Below, in pieces: positions 1 through 15,300 of a DNA stretch of 64,000 bases. Within the stretch, counting starts at the first letter, position 1. Every line of letters begins with the position of its first letter. The stretch is taken from positions 114,345,370 to 114,409,369 of the forward strand of contig CM055266.1 in assembly GCA_029237695.1 (NCBI GenBank), given 5' to 3'. The notes under the pieces are model-generated. The model was not told where the DNA came from and ran no database searches. It was given only the letters and a program-made list of their open reading frames with translations. The position numbers were made by a program, and so were the translations under genes. Source of the DNA: Conchocele bisecta. Lineage: Eukaryota > Mollusca > Bivalvia > Lucinida > Thyasiridae.

Positions 1-211
1 TATGCATTCAGATATATTTCACATATCATTTCACATATCATTTCACAACCGTTCAACAGCATAATTTATTTGCTAGTTCCAAAATTGTATTTGATTATAA
101 TCGAAACTTTCGAATGAAATTATATCATTGCTCGCCTTTGTTACTATGAATGCCAGTTGATCTGTTACTATAAAGTTAATTTATTATAACCAGCGGTTTA
201 CTGCATTTTAG

Positions 212-386
212 CATCACAGCCAAGGTTCGAGCCTACTGCTGTGACAACTACTACGGCTACAACTGCGCAGTGTTCTGTCAGGCGAGCGATGACAACATCA
301 ATGGCCATTACACGTGTACCTCTGATGGCTCCAGGATCTGTAGAGAAGGCTGGATGGGAGACAATTGCAATGTGCAAATTCCAACA
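212..386 (+). CDS. Module 1 exon D: DSL domain
   Basis: Acceptor TTTTAG, donor GTGAGC, 175 bp, entered in phase 2 and left in phase 0. It encodes ITAKVRAYCC, YYGYNCAVFC, DDNINGHYTC and EGWMGDNC, the six DSL cysteines plus one extra before the first. The A-C exons of this module must lie before the window; bases 1-211 look like plain intron. Confidence 0.88.
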
Positions 387-3300
387 GTGAGCAAATTCAG
401 ACCTTGAATGTACTCGTATGAAGTGCCCCATACATCATATTACATGTAGTTTACTTGGAAATACGAAAGCACCAATCCAATCATTGAAATGTATTATCAC
501 TATTTCATGCGCCCTGTTCGCTCGGAATACCAAGTACGCCAAAATAGTAGTTTTTTCCAAATACCGGTCTGGTCGTCTGTTCGTACATGTGTCCATCTAT
601 AATATATGTATTAAAATGAGATCAGGTTCAACCATCTGCAACAGATACACGACCAAACGGCCGGCTCGTTCATATGTCACAAGCTCGAATTTGTGCATAT
701 CTTATATTTCGATACATTGTTTGACATAATTACTTTTTAATATTAACAGGTTACTGCTGGTTGTGCCATTCTTGAAGTACAACTGGAGACCTACAATAAT
801 CCGGAGGCGAAAACGGAAAATGGAAATAAATGTGATTCACCGTCATACTGTGACCCAATTACATCTGTCTGTGCCGACTATCCGTACGTACACATACATC
901 ATAGTTTGCACTGAATTGCACACTTGCTGATTGTATAAATGTACTACGAACATCTGGGACTAATCATTCGTTTCATTAAATCCAACTAGTTTTGCATTTA
1001 AACTCTGTTTCATGATCATCGATGCAGGCGGGAAACTCAGCATGAATCAAATCATGAACTCAATAGATTGACAGCAAACATATGCTGCAGCAGAATAAAG
1101 ACTGTATAATATTACTTTTACTGATGAGTATTTCTTCGACGGTTAAGCATTTATTACATAGTTCCACGTACGTTTAGGCTAGGTATGTTTTGCATTGCCT
1201 TCAACATGCATAAATACTTATGTATATACTTGTTTACAGAAGTGCCACCGAGTGCAGCGTCAATAGTGCTCAGTCAACCGGGGAATACTCGAATACGATC
1301 TCATTTAATTACGGGGCGACATTTGCCAACGGAAACAGCAATCCCATGCAGTTCCAGATGCGGAAATGGCAGGTTGGTAGTTTATTATATATATACACAC
1401 ATGCTAAATATGTAAACAGCTCGTCTACTATGGCACTGTTTTGAAATAATGTGTATCTACTTGCATGTGCATCCGTCATTTGCATCAATATCTGCCAATT
1501 CCGGCAATGCGATAGGATTAGTATGGGTCGGTGTGCGTAATTATGTAGCCCGTCATATGTGTAAAATGCAAATTATGCCAAGTATACAACATCATTATTA
1601 GTTTTCTAAACAGCCTGTTAAATGAATTTCACATATTCCATCCCAATGACTACATAAAATGACCTACTTGTACATATATACATTTTACCTTGCAGGGGGT
1701 CGGTAAGATAACGGTATCCGTGGTTGATAGTGACCCCTCAAGTACTGCGTCAATGGGCAAGACGGCGCTGGTGATACAGAACATGATAGCAGTGACGGAA
1801 TCGGAATCTGTATGGAGAGATGTCGTGTTTACTCCACCTTATCAAACGTGAGTACAAGTATCATTTGATTTTTCTAAATTTTACCTGATAGATAAATTTG
1901 TTTCACCGTTCAAGAACATATTTGCTTGTTTCAAAATTGTATTGTGTTAAAATGGGATGAAAACATATTTCTACTTTGATTTGTATACGACCATTTTTAA
2001 AAAAACGGTACGTATTATGTTTTACCGCGGGGCGGGCTGGCGGCGGACAGAACAAGTGCATAGATTGTGTGTGTACACAACTCCTCCGAAACTGTTCAGT
2101 CAATCGATTTGAAACTATACACACGTCTTCTACACATATTGAAGATCTGCACCTTGGTGTTTTTATGTCGAAAAATTATTTTTTAACAAACATATCACCT
2201 TTTTAACTTAGCTTTAACTTAGCCATTTTTTATACGTTTTTGTATACAATTCTATATAGGGTACATAGTTTGTGTACAGAACTCCTCTGAAACCGTTCAG
2301 TCGATCGAACTGAAACTATACAAACGACTTCTACACATATAGAAGATCTTGCACCTTGGTGTATTTATGCCTAAAAAATATTTTTTAACACAAATATCAC
2401 CTTTTTAGCTTAGCCATTTGTTCTACAATGTTGTATACAATTCTATATAGGGTACATAGTTTGTGTACACAACTCCTGCGAAACCCTTCAGTCATCGATT
2501 TCAAACTATACACACGTCTTCTAAACATATTGAAGATGTTCACCTTGGTGGTTTTATGCCGAAAAGATATTTTTTAGCAAAATATCTCACCTTTTAACTT
2601 AGCCATTTGTTCTACATTTGTGTATACAATTCTATATAGGGTATAGAGTTTGTGTACACAACTCCTCTGAAACCGTTCAGTCGATCGATCTCAAACTACA
2701 CACACGTCTTCTACACATATTGAAGATGTGCACCTTGGTGTTTTTATGCCTAACAAATATCTTTTAACAAAAACATCACCTTTTTAACATAGCCATTTGT
2801 TCTACATTTTTGTATACAATTATATATAGGGTACAGAGTTTGTGTACACAACTCCTCTGAAACCGTTCAGTCGATCGATCTCAAACTATACACACGTCTT
2901 CTACACATATTGAAAATGTGCACCATGGTGTTTTTATGCCGTAAAAATATTTTTAACAAAAATATCACCTTTTTAACTTAGCCATTTTTTCTACGTTTTT
3001 GTGTACAATTCTATATAGGGTACAGAGTTTGTGTACAGAACTCCTCTGAAACCATTCAGTCGATCGATCTGAAACTATACACACGTCTTCTACACATATT
3101 GAAGATGTGCACCTTTGTGTTTTTATGCCGAAAAAATATTTTGTAACAAAAATATCACCTTTCCACATTTTTGTATCCAATTCTATATAATTTATTTTAC
3201 ACATCTCTACCTAAATTAGTATACCTGTTTATTACAACAAGAGGAAGAAATAATGCTATTGATTTTCAAATTCTCATTAATGTTTCTTGCCTTGGTGACA

Positions 3301-6300
3301 GCTTCACATTTCTGCATCTTCGCTGTCTGGCCCATCTTCGACGGGCGTATTTTGTGTGACTTACGGCACTCTTGTGATTTTGTTTGTTACTACGTGTCAG
3401 TTGATCTTTGATTCTAAAGTGAATCTACGTTGTATTATTCGCGGCTTTTTAATGTATTTTAGCATCACGGCCAAGGTTCGAGCCTACTGCTGTGACAACT
3501 ACTACGGCTACAACTGTGCAGTGTTCTGTCAGGCGAGCGATGACAACACCAATGGTCATTACACGTGTACTTCTGATGGATCCAGGATATGTAGAGAAGA
3601 CTGGATGGGAGACAACTGCAATGTGCAAATTCCAACGGTGAGCATATTTAAACAGTGAATTTATTCGCATGAAGTGTCCGATACTTTCATTTTAATTTAC
3701 TGAGACACCGTAGACGTACCAGTCATTAGAGACTTAGACTACCATTATGCCATTTATCCTGTGTACATGGAATACCTAGTACGTCAAAACAGTATTCCAT
3801 TTCCACCTGACAGGCTGGTCGTCGGTTCGTCCGTGTGTCATTCTATAGTATGTTTATTAAACGACTTCTGGTTCAACTATCTGCAACAAGTAGATGACTG
3901 AGTGGAATGGAAATTCATATGTCACAAGTCCGAATTTGCTTTCTGTTATATTTACACACACATTAGTTAACCTGACTATTCGAGAGCTCATTATAGTCAC
4001 AGGCTCGAGTATGCTTATATCTTATATTTCCTTATACATACATGTATTTGCCATCATTGTTTTCATAGAACGCCTATATTCTCGTGAATAGTTACAGGCG
4101 TTCTATAATTACAATCGGTCGATGGGCCGAATGGGGTTCGCTGCGGGAAACTTCGTAAAATGAAAGTGTGCCAATACCAACAAGCTATATGTTAGTTCAA
4201 TATTGAAACATGCTAACACCTGTAAACATTGATAGGTTATATTAAAATAATAATACGCATGTAATTTGCAAAAAAATAGCTTCCCAATGAAATTTAGTTT
4301 AAATAGATTATCCCGTATGGAGCCTCATTTAGAACGTCCGGCACATATAGAGTCAATATTTGAACCTTTTTACTAAACGCCATAGTGTCATGTGTCCAAT
4401 TTATTGGACACAGGACACTTTTTTTAATGTAATATACCAACCAATAACAAAATTTACGTTTAAAAGTCAGCTATTTGTTGTTAAATGCGATTTTATTTTC
4501 ATTGTGACGTCATACTATATTTCGTGTCCTGCCAAACGCGTAATAATACAATGATTGGTCATATTGCCATTACACGTACTGGTCGAAGCCATCGTGTCAT
4601 TATTGCTGTCTTCATTGTTGATAAGCACTAAATACGGAAATACAGATACTCATTGTGTACTCGACGATTTGTGAATGCTACAGACGTACATTTCTGCAAA
4701 TTTGCTAAAGTTGAGAGGACAATACGGCGACAGCCAAGACGCATCAATAATTGACCTACATTTCAAGTCTACTAGCTGCCAGACACGAAACATTCGTTTC
4801 AGGTAGGAATTATTTCTTTATTACTGTTGACCAATATTTGAATCGTGCTGACTTCGACAGCACTTTTAACCACAGGGCTACTAAAATAATTCCATTGTAT
4901 TCAATCTAACATGAATTCAAGTGGGTGGGGGATATTCAACATTGCCTGTGCATGTGCCGAGTCATTGGTTTTTGCGACCAATGTTGTTTCCACAATTGTT
5001 GTTTAAATAGCTAATTTATGGTGCATCTCTCGGACTGTGTGTTTGTGGCACCTCGATACTTGTAGATTCACTTTGAATATATGTTTTCAGTCCAACATGT
5101 CAATTCATTATTTATTTAGGCTATTATCTGTTATCTGTTATCTATTGTCTATATATTATAGGCTTTTAGCCACTTAAAAAAGACACTACTTTCATCCCCC
5201 CCCCCCCCCACCCCCCACGAGAATCAAATGTGTTTATAAAAACTGTAACAACAGTGATGAAATAAGTAAAAAATTGAGGTGTGCGAATCCAGGTACACTG
5301 CATTTGCACAGCGGTGACTTTTCCCCGAAATATCATGAATATAGGCCGGTGCAGTATTTCTATTAAGTAAGTGTACCCGGCTTCGCACCGTGTATGTGGC
5401 TTTGCACACACCAATATTTTACATGCTGATTATTCATGTTGTTTTCTTAAGACAAGTGTTTTCAGAAAGTCACGTGTTTACACGATTTAGAAAACTTTAA
5501 CAACAGTGACCAAACAAGTAAAAAAAATTGAAGTGCAGTATTTGTATTAAGTATTTGTATTGCAGTGGGGTGGGCTTCCTAAAATTTATTTAGTACACAG
5601 GGTACCCATGTTTGGTCTGGGGTGGTGATGAGGGACTTCTTTGCTTCATTGGGGTGACCTCACGAAATATGGGCGGGGGTGGAGACTGTATGTTTGTTGG
5701 GATTACAATCGTGTCTGTTAATTCTGCACACCTAATAATAATTTTCGTGAAAATGTCCATATTCAGTCTAAATTCCCTGAACATTTAAGGCAGTTCTTAG
5801 CCAAGATAATCACGGCTAAACAGATGGCTTTTACTATTTCATCTGTCGTCTATTATCTGTATCCGCCTAGCGGAGACCCAGCCAAATTTGATCAAAATAT
5901 CAGTCCATTTTGTCCTTGAGTTTTGCGAATAATACGGGAATAAAATAATAACCAATGTCGGTATATTTGCATGTGTATTATTGGTTTATGAAGCTTTTTT
6001 TAACAGATCTGTTGTTGATCTATTAATTTAGTAAGCAGGACCACTAATCATTTTGACCATGTTCTGAATAACTTTTTACCAAACTATCGGAATGGGATAA
6101 AATTGTGACTTAGTATACCGTTAATCAGCTGATTTATTCCAAAATCAACATAATTTATTCTGACGTGATTAAAGCTGGGCAAAACATTACGTGAATTGTG
6201 CATTAGCCGGTGCGCAGAATTAGCCGAAATGACATTTTTTATATGCAGATCAGAATGTCAGTTTTCATTGGTTTGATACATGTACAGATATGTATGTCAG

Positions 6301-9300
6301 TGATTCTATATTTTATGTACATCTGGTGTCCCGGTGTAATTTACTGACAAATCACACAATTTATAAGGAATTTTTTTTTTTTTTCAGTAAAGAAACTATA
6401 TGTATAATACCATGTATATAACGATGTTTGGTACATGTGGTAAAACACGGCATTCTGTTAGTTGCCAAGCTATTTTGTTTTGCTTAACTTTACTGATTCA
6501 TATTAAATACATGTTGTTGGGTTGCCATAAATGAGAAATTCCACGACTTGCTACTAAATTTCTCTGTTTCGCACTAATACAATTAGCTTACCATATTCTT
6601 GACACTTTTCTAAATAGATGCCCCTTCAGTTGTATGTTTTATGCCGTTGAAAAGAAAAAAATGTAAATGTAAAGCTATATTTACGTCATGTAAATGTACA
6701 TAACGGAAATTCAATTTCTGAGACCCCTGATCCCTTGAAGTGGAAATAAAATTAAAAAAATGACGAGAACAATTGGCTATACTGTTATAAATGTAACAAC
6801 TGGACTGTCACCCAATGGAATAAACACAGTTTAATGAATTATTGGTTCTACATCGAAACTATAAAAACGACACCAATATGTACATAAAATATCGAATCAC
6901 TGATGTCTCATTATTATTGAACCATGTTATTGTAGTTGCGAACAATAACTCTTGCAATCTACTCCTGTACCGTCTGTAGCAGAGTTACTATTCCATTCAT
7001 ACATGTAGGCTTCCTCTACATAATAGCTAATCAGATCTGATTTACACTTTAGTTGTTAATTGTGACACAATTTGTATATTTTCCATGTGAAAAAAAATAT
7101 TATAAAAGTAATACGTATGGATCACGATTTGCCTGGTTTGGCCCTCATGCACGTTTTCATCTTTCGCTCTTTCTGTTACCTGGGAGTTGAATTGGGTAAT
7201 TGCCCATTATAGAAGTAGTAAGATTATTACTGATCCTACTGCTTTTGGGAGGGGCCATGTGATTCTGGTGTGGCGAGGACCTGGCATCAGACCAGGATCA
7301 TCCTGATTTCAGGGCTGAGTATATAGTTCTTTTATTGTAAATATTAATTTCTGATTTTAGGATTTTCCCCCCATTTGTAACATGTACTTGAACATGTACT
7401 TGTACAGGTAATGGGATTTATTACTAAACCCATTGACCCGGCCTTAAATGACCGCATCTGTTGATTGGCCGTTAGACCCCAACAAACAAATAAATGATAT
7501 ACGTAGGCTTCCTCTACAGAATAGCTAATCAGATCTGATTTACACTTTAGTTGTTAATTGTGACCTAATTTGTATATTTTCCATCTGAAAAAAAAACTAT
7601 TATAAAAGTAATACAAAACTTTACGTGGGTGGTGGTCGGGAGAACGCGACGACTTAAATTAACGGTAGTGGTTCCTCCATATAGGAATCACTATTTGCCT
7701 GGTTTGACCCTTCAGTACATTTTTATCTTTGGCTCTTTTGTTACCTTGGAGTTGAATTGGGTTATTGCCCATTATAAAAGTAGTAAGATTATTACTTATC
7801 CTACTGCTTTTGGGAGGGGCCACGTGATTCTGGTGTGGCGAGGACCTGGCATTAGACCAGGATTATTCTGATTTCAGCGCTGAATATATAGTTTTGTTAT
7901 TGTAAATATTCAGTTCTGATTTTGGGATTTTCCCCCCATTTGTACATGTACGTGAAAATATACATGTACTTTTTCTTTTTGTATGAAACGTGAATTTCGT
8001 CACTGATATCAGGGGCGATAACCGTGTTTCCATTAAAGGTTAATGGAAACTATATTCTGTCTGCTTAGTTTTGTTATGTGCACTATGATCGTACTTTATA
8101 ATGTGTCAATAAAAATATTTGTTCGGGCGACACATTTAATGGGTATAAATAATTTTAAAATGTCATGTCTCATTTGCATATCAAAATAGCCTGATACCAC
8201 CGCGAGTCACTATCAGTAAAATCAATATTACTGAATGATTATATGTGTATAGTGGGCCTGCACTCGTAATTTTTAAAACTGGTGGAATACATGTACCGTA
8301 GTTACACAATTATACACTTATTTAATTCTTATAGGCAAACTGTTATGCCTACTAGATGGGACCACAGGTTGAAGTACATTGTAATGGACCGAGGTCTATA
8401 AATACATTAAATACGCCTAAAAGCGTCCATAAACGAAAAAAAAAGCTAAAAAAAGTTTTGTTACTCCCTCTATAACACACACATATATATACCTCGGTCC
8501 GTTACTTCAACCTGTGGATAGGACCCCAACTTTAGCTGCTACATGTAATTTGCGAACCAGATCTCTTATTCACTATTCTGCAGAGGAAGACTATGAATGG
8601 AAACGTAACTCTGCTACGGACAGTACGGTTGTAGATTTCAAGAGTTACTGTTCACAACTATGAACAATGTGGCTTACTCGCTTACCACATTTATCCAAGT
8701 GTTGTGAGTTTGATGCCCGGGTGGGATGTAGTTCTCTAAGCACTGTTTCATGTTGGAAAGTTGCGGAGTCATTTGCTGAGTAATGGTTAATACTGGTAAG
8801 AAATTCAATAAAAGGCTAACCATGAACATAATAGTGTTTGATTGTTTGTTTCAGGGAAGCCGTCTACAGATCTTAGCCATCTGGATTATTCGTCGAGCCT
8901 CTTCAACTTCACCCTGCAGTCGAGGCAGACACCAGCAGGGCTATTGAGATAGTATATGGGCGGTTTCAGAAGAAGCAGATAAGGCGGAAATTGTTTCTCA
9001 TTCTGCTGTTGAAGGACAAAGGCCACCAGAAGAATCGCTGCCCGAAGACACAACTCCACATGGGCAACAAGTTGCCAAACACTCGCGAAATGGGAACTGA
9101 TCCAGTTCCTGACCTACACGAAGCAAAATATAGTGTCGCCATGACAGACTGTCATCATCTTAAGATCAGCGACATCTGAAAATATAACCCTCGAGGAAGA
9201 GCTTGAGAAAGACAAGTTCAGTTACAAAAAAATTAACCATTTAACCGGAGTACCATCCATGCCAGCGGCAGTGTTTGTGTGGTTCTTAACTCTGATTTCT

Positions 9301-12300
9301 GCTCTAATCATCTAATCAACCTGTTGAAAGGATGTGTCGTGAAGACATGTTACTTCTTGTGTTGATGGAATTGAGAATGAATCTTATTCACACAAATCTG
9401 ACTTGTGCAGTTTTAAGATTTGTCAATATTTTTTGAATCGGTGACTCATTCTTGTGGTGGACAGAATGACCTTGGTACATTTCTGATTATGTGACACTCG
9501 AAGGACTAGATATTGAAATGGTCAGAAATATATTTACTATGCTTTTACACATATGTGGCTGTGACCTCAGGTTGAAGTAACGGACCATGGCCTATAAATA
9601 CATTAAATATACCTAAGAGCATCAATAAGTGAGAGAAAAATAAGCTAAACAAAATGTATTTACTCCATGTGTGATATATGGGAGTAAATAATTTGTTTAG
9701 CCTATTTTATTTCACTTATTGATGCTTTTAGGTATATTTAATGTATTTATAGGTATTGGTCCGTTACTTTAACCGGTGGCTGTGACAGGAGAATGTGGTT
9801 TATGGGATTTGTGACCAGTGTAGCTCCTGATCAAATAGTACACTCCTGTAGCCTGATAATGATGTGGCTTGTTAGAAGCATGATGGAGATTTCATTGATG
9901 CAATGGTGAACAGTGCAGATCCTGTGCGGATATGTGTATCTACACTGGTCGCAAATCCCATAAGCCCCATTTCTCCAGTCACAGACACATATTTGAGCAA
10001 ATTTAAAAATCCTACCGCCAACCTAGAATGATTAACATTTAAGGTATTGCATTCAATCTTTGATTCATAAATTTCTGTTTAACGTCTACAATCTATAAAG
10101 TCTATATTTGGTTGGTTTCGCATGGTTTCAGTTATCTTCGCAATAAAGGATTTTACTTGAAACATCCAGAATAGACCAAAGACAAACTTTGTAGACTTTC
10201 GAAGGGAAATGAAAATTTACGAATTAATGATGTATTTTTGTGCTATTATCATGATTATAATTGAAATCAATGCCCAATGGTCAAACTTGTAACAAATTAC
10301 ATGTGTACAATAAATTTCGACTTCGAAATTTGATTTCGAATGAAATGGTGCAATTGGTTGATATTGGTCATTTGCAGTGCATGATGTGACAAACAACATA
10401 TTGAGGCATCACCTGTAACACAGTGCCTTCAATCATGATTCATACCCAGGCATACAAAGTATGTCGAGGTGTATATAGTTTTTGTATTTTCGTCCATCCG
10501 TAAGATTTGCGTTAAAGGTTTTTTGGTACCCATTATATCTGCAACCGTAAATCGCATTGAGTTGAATCTTCATATACTTCTTTATCGTCATCCATATTTT
10601 TATACTGTAGCACACCGATATGGCTTTCCTGCACAAGGTCAAATTACTTAAAGTTTTGAAATATTTGCATCAAACATGTCAAAGTTTTTAAGTACACAAT
10701 GTCTCTGCAACCGCAAGTCGGGTTGACTTGAAACTTCATATATATACTTCTTTATGAAGTTAGAAGAACTCAATATTTTCTTTCTATAGCCCTGGTGGGT
10801 GCATGTGATGGGTAATTTAACAATCGCGATTCATCCTTACCGGAAATCCGACTGGAGACCTGGTTTGGCCCTCACATACGTCTTTGGCATTTTGTATGTG
10901 ACAGTTGAATCTGGTTACCGGTATATCTCTTGTGTGAGTATTACGATTATTCGTAATCCTTTTTTAGGGAAAGGGGCCAAGTGACTTTGGTGTGGTATGG
11001 ACCTGGCATCAGGTCAGGTTATTCTAATTTCAGGGCTGACTTTATTTTTCTCGATGAAATTATTATTGACCATAGCTGTTGATAGGCCGTTAAACACCAT
11101 TAAACAAACATTCTATAGCCCACTCATACGGCTTTCATGCACACAGTGAAGGTGAAATTACTTTGAAACTTGCGTTAAATGTTTTGAAATATATGTGTTA
11201 AAGTTTTAAGTAAACAATTTCTCTGCAACCGTAAGTCAGATTGAATTGAAACTTCATATATTTGTCTATCAACAATCAACATCCATATTTTCATTTTATA
11301 GCCCACACATGTGACTTTCATGGCCAAGGTCAAGGTCAAATTGTGTTAAATGTTTTGAAATATTTGCATTAAAGTTTTAAGTACACAATTTATCTGCAAC
11401 CGTATGTTGGATCAACTGCAAATGTCACATACTTCTTTATCAACAGCCATATTTTCATTCTATATCTCACCTAAGCGGCTTTCATGCCAAAGGTCAAGGC
11501 AAATGACTTTGCTACGGCCGAGGGTATGTGTGAGACCCCGCTCACTTGCTCTAGTCCTTAAAAGCAAGAATAACATATCTTACCATACATGTACTGATTT
11601 CTTTTGTTTTTTTCGGATACATGTACTGATTTTGTGTCCCGAGCATAACTGGAATTCCTTTTTGTATAGTTATCACAACTCTTGCCTCACTAATATTCCA
11701 GTGTTCTCCTTTTGTTTTTTCACGCATTGATTTTGTATTTGGCACATGGTGATATTTCAAATTTGACCTAATATGGTCCCGATATATATCAAATCGAAGG
11801 TATCGTGGGTATTGTCAAAATCGGATGATACATCATACAAGATGGCCGCTGACAGGTCATCCTTTAATTATAGATTTCGCCTTCTTCTCATGTACCGTTT
11901 GGCCGACGCTGGTCAGACTTCACAGTTGTGGTGCGTGGGTGAAGCATTTTCATATTTGTTAAAATGGAGGTTGTCGCATAATCCAAGATGGCCGTCGTAG
12001 AAAATTTGGTAAAATTCTTAAAAAAATCATATCAGCTTGAATTGCCACTTTGATATCAAGGGCGATAACATTGACTCTTTAAAATGTTAATGGAAACAAC
12101 TATTTATTCTCTCTATTTATCTTTTGATGTGCAATGATCATATTTTGTAACAAGTCAATACAAATATTTATTCAGGTGACACATTTAGTTGATATAAATA
12201 ATTTAAAAATGACCTGCCTCATTTACAATCAAAATAGCACGATGATACAACCTATCAGTAAACCTAATATTACCTAATATTACTAAGTGAATATTTATGT

Positions 12301-15300
12301 GTAGCGGGCACTCGTATGTTTGAAAACTGTTGGAATAGTTAAACAATTATACTTATTTAATATTTAATTCCTATAAAGAACACTTTGTGCCAAACAGATG
12401 GGACCCCAATTCAAATCATGATTTGCAACTTTGCTGAAGGATGTCTGGCACCCAGTCATTAAGTGCATAGGCACGACACATGTCTTATCAGCTCATTCAC
12501 AAACACCACATCATACAAAACACTTGTCACATGGATTCACCAGTGGGTGTACAGTACAAAGTCCAGTGATATGGTGTGTAATTGCATCCCGTAACATTTG
12601 GTCAGGTGTGTATTTTTTTTACTTTAACCTACGTTTTCTGGGGGAAATAACTACCTGTATAATATATGTGAAAATCACTACAATGGAAGAAATTGAATGT
12701 ATCTTCTCGCACCCCCTTCCAAACTCAATTCACAATTTACACCCCCACCCCTCTGCATGAATCTGGATACTCCACTGCAGTGCAAAGTCGCGACTTTTTT
12801 GTACATACAGCCGTTTGAATGTGTACTTGTGTGTGTGTAATATTTCTCAGACTTTTTCAAGGCAATGATTTCTGTTTCGATGTAATGTATGACCTGTCGT
12901 TGGTGCTTGTAGGAGTATTTTATATCCAGTATACATTTTCTATGGCTTTCACATTCTGTAAAACCGTCTGGAGTTTCGACAATGAAATGGAGAAATGGCA
13001 AAACATTTTCATGTGTCTGAATGTGGATTATTTCTGGCACTCATATCTTTGGCTTATAACGTCGTTCAAATTGTACTGCGTCAATTTTATCGAATTTAAG
13101 ATTGCATATTTCATGACTTTCTTCAAAACGCCAGTTTTAGAAGTTGATGGTTTTAGGATTTTTATATCATGCACTGCAGTGCCGGTGATAAGTCGCTAGG
13201 TGGCGTTGCCAAGTCGGACTGTTGAACAGTTGTACTGTGCGGACTCACCGAAACAAACCGCCAGTGGACGCGTTACACTATTTTTGCAATGTAATCTCCC
13301 TGGGTAAGTTTATAGATCGCGGCTCAGTCAGCGTGCGACTAGATGTCGGTTTTTTTTGTTAGGGGAAAGTACTAAAATTGGAAAATTGGGCCCGCGCAAT
13401 ATTTAAAATTGCGCCATGTCAATTAAAGTTGGTGCAGGATGTTGAATGTAATATCTTTATAATGGAAAGACAGAGTTTAATGAAACATAACGCAGTAATG
13501 CTTAACAGGTTGCCAATTAGTAACCCCTCGCCGATAGGCAAGAGCTGGTATATCGTTAGTCCATGTACTGCGTACGTATGTACGTACGCTAGTAACACAT
13601 TTCATTTTTCAATATCTTGTGAACTGCTTCTACGATTTTGATATTATTTGACCATAATGTGTGTCTATGGATGGAGCATGGTTTAGCATATGAGTAGACT
13701 CATATGACCACGTTCGACCGCCCAAGGTCACGGAGTACTTTTTTATTATCAAGGTTGCCAGCGAGGAGATTAGCTTCGTTTAATGATGCCAGTGCGAGGG
13801 GATTAGCTTCGTTTAATGATGCCAGTTCTTGCATTATGGTATAGTTTGCTTTAATCTAACAATTTTCTGGTTTTGACGAAGAATCGGTTACCATGGATGT
13901 GAATATAAATCTAAAGAACGTGAATGTATGGTGTCATACATATCATCGAACCGGTATGCCACTTCTATGGTGTGATACATATCATCGAAATCCGTCCGTT
14001 TGCTTGGAAAAGTTTCAAGAAAATTTACTGTAAAAATGACGTCACAGAATACGTCACGTCGGAAAAGCAGGTTCGGAAACCACTGATCCCATACCCTGAT
14101 ATCTATAACTTTACATGCTACTTGCAAACATGTAGTTGGCCTCAATAATAATAACATACACTCAAAGCGTTCTTTTATAACATGATCATTCATGTTATAA
14201 TTGTTCTTGTTATAATATTAACAGGTTACTGCTGGTTGTGCCATTCTTGAAGTTCAATTGGAGACCTACAGTAATCCGGAGGCGAGAACGGAAAATGGAA
14301 ACAAGTGTGATTCTCCGTCGTACTGTGACCCAATTACATCTGTCTGTGCCGACTACACGTACGTACACATACATCGTTTGGCATTGAATTGAACTTGCAC
14401 ATTAAATACATATCATACCATATAGTTTGAACAAATCATTCATTCCGTTTTATCGCTGTTGAGGTATAGTCCATGAAGTCCATATTGGAAACTCTAATCA
14501 TGAAATCAATAATATTACTGCAAAGATATTGTTCTGCAGAATAAAGGCTGCATACTAGTATTGTCCTTCGTGATCTGGTCTTCGATGGCTATGCATGTGT
14601 TACATAATCCCCGTACATTTCAACTAGGATTGTTTCATTATGATCAACATGTATACATAGTAATGTACATACGTTATTTTACAGAACTTCCACGGAGTGC
14701 AGTGTCAATAATGCTCAATCCACCGGGGAATACTTGAATACGATCTTATTTAATTACGGAGCGACATTTGCCAACGGAAACAACAACCCAATGCAGTTCC
14801 AGATGCGGAACTGGCAGGTTTGTACTTCATGATACATATAAACATCGCAAATATGTAAATAGCGCATATAATATTGCCAGCTTTTGAAATAATATTATGT
14901 TACCTACATCGATGAACATGCACGTGGTCGCGGCTGGTGACAATTCAACACCACAAATCTAGTTGTTCACCTAATACCAGCTGCATCAGCTCTGAAGCAT
15001 GTACCAATTTGCGTCCTCATTACGGAAGATTTTGTATTTCCACTACATCAGTATCAAAACGGCGATGGGATAAGTGTGTGTGAGGCTGCGTAATTCTAGA
15101 GTCTGGCATATGCGTATAACGTATATTATGAAAATTATGCAACATAATTCTTCTAAAGAGCACGTTAACTGACAACTTTATATGCTATCGTAATGACTAT
15201 GTAAAGTGACTGAATATGGCTTAGTATATACTTCTTACCTTACAGGGTGTCGCTAAGATAACTGTATCCGTGGTTGATAGTGACCCCTCAAGTACAGCAT

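Larger units (their letters stand above)
387..1695 (+). other. Introns D1/A2, A2/B2 and B2/C2
   Basis: Three introns of about 320-365 bp around the short exons A2 and B2. They are AT-rich with no repeat or gene seen. Intron D1/A2 (387-749) is alignable by eye to both ends of the much longer intron D2/A3, which shows common descent. Confidence 0.6.
3638..14224 (+). other. 10.6-kb intron D2/A3 carrying a roughly 10-kb insertion
   Basis: The first 400 bp match intron D1/A2 (shared TCATATGTCACAAG and TCTTATATTTC phrases), as do the last 40 bp (ATATTAACAG end). The sequence from about 4040 to 14190 has no counterpart there, so it was inserted or accumulated later. It holds SINE-like copies, foldback elements, a degenerate tandem repeat and a poly-C run at 5196-5216. 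No transposase, reverse transcriptase or exon was recognised. A richer-GC patch at 8855-9180 has short open frames of unknown nature. Confidence 0.65.

Noticed and set aside
2041..3190. Regular direct repeats considered as a CRISPR-like array
   Set aside because: Whole 189-bp units are repeated without unique spacers, in a eukaryotic intron.
8855..9180. Patch of higher GC with an acceptor-like TTTGTTTCAG and a 62-residue frame
   Set aside because: Frames are broken by stops within about 35 codons and match nothing I recognise; at most a decayed insertion.
12819..13199. 126-residue open frame on + strand and 120-residue frame on - strand at 12678-13040
   Set aside because: No recognised domain. 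The + frame is hydrophobic with AT-driven composition, and overlapping frames exist on both strands in an intron.
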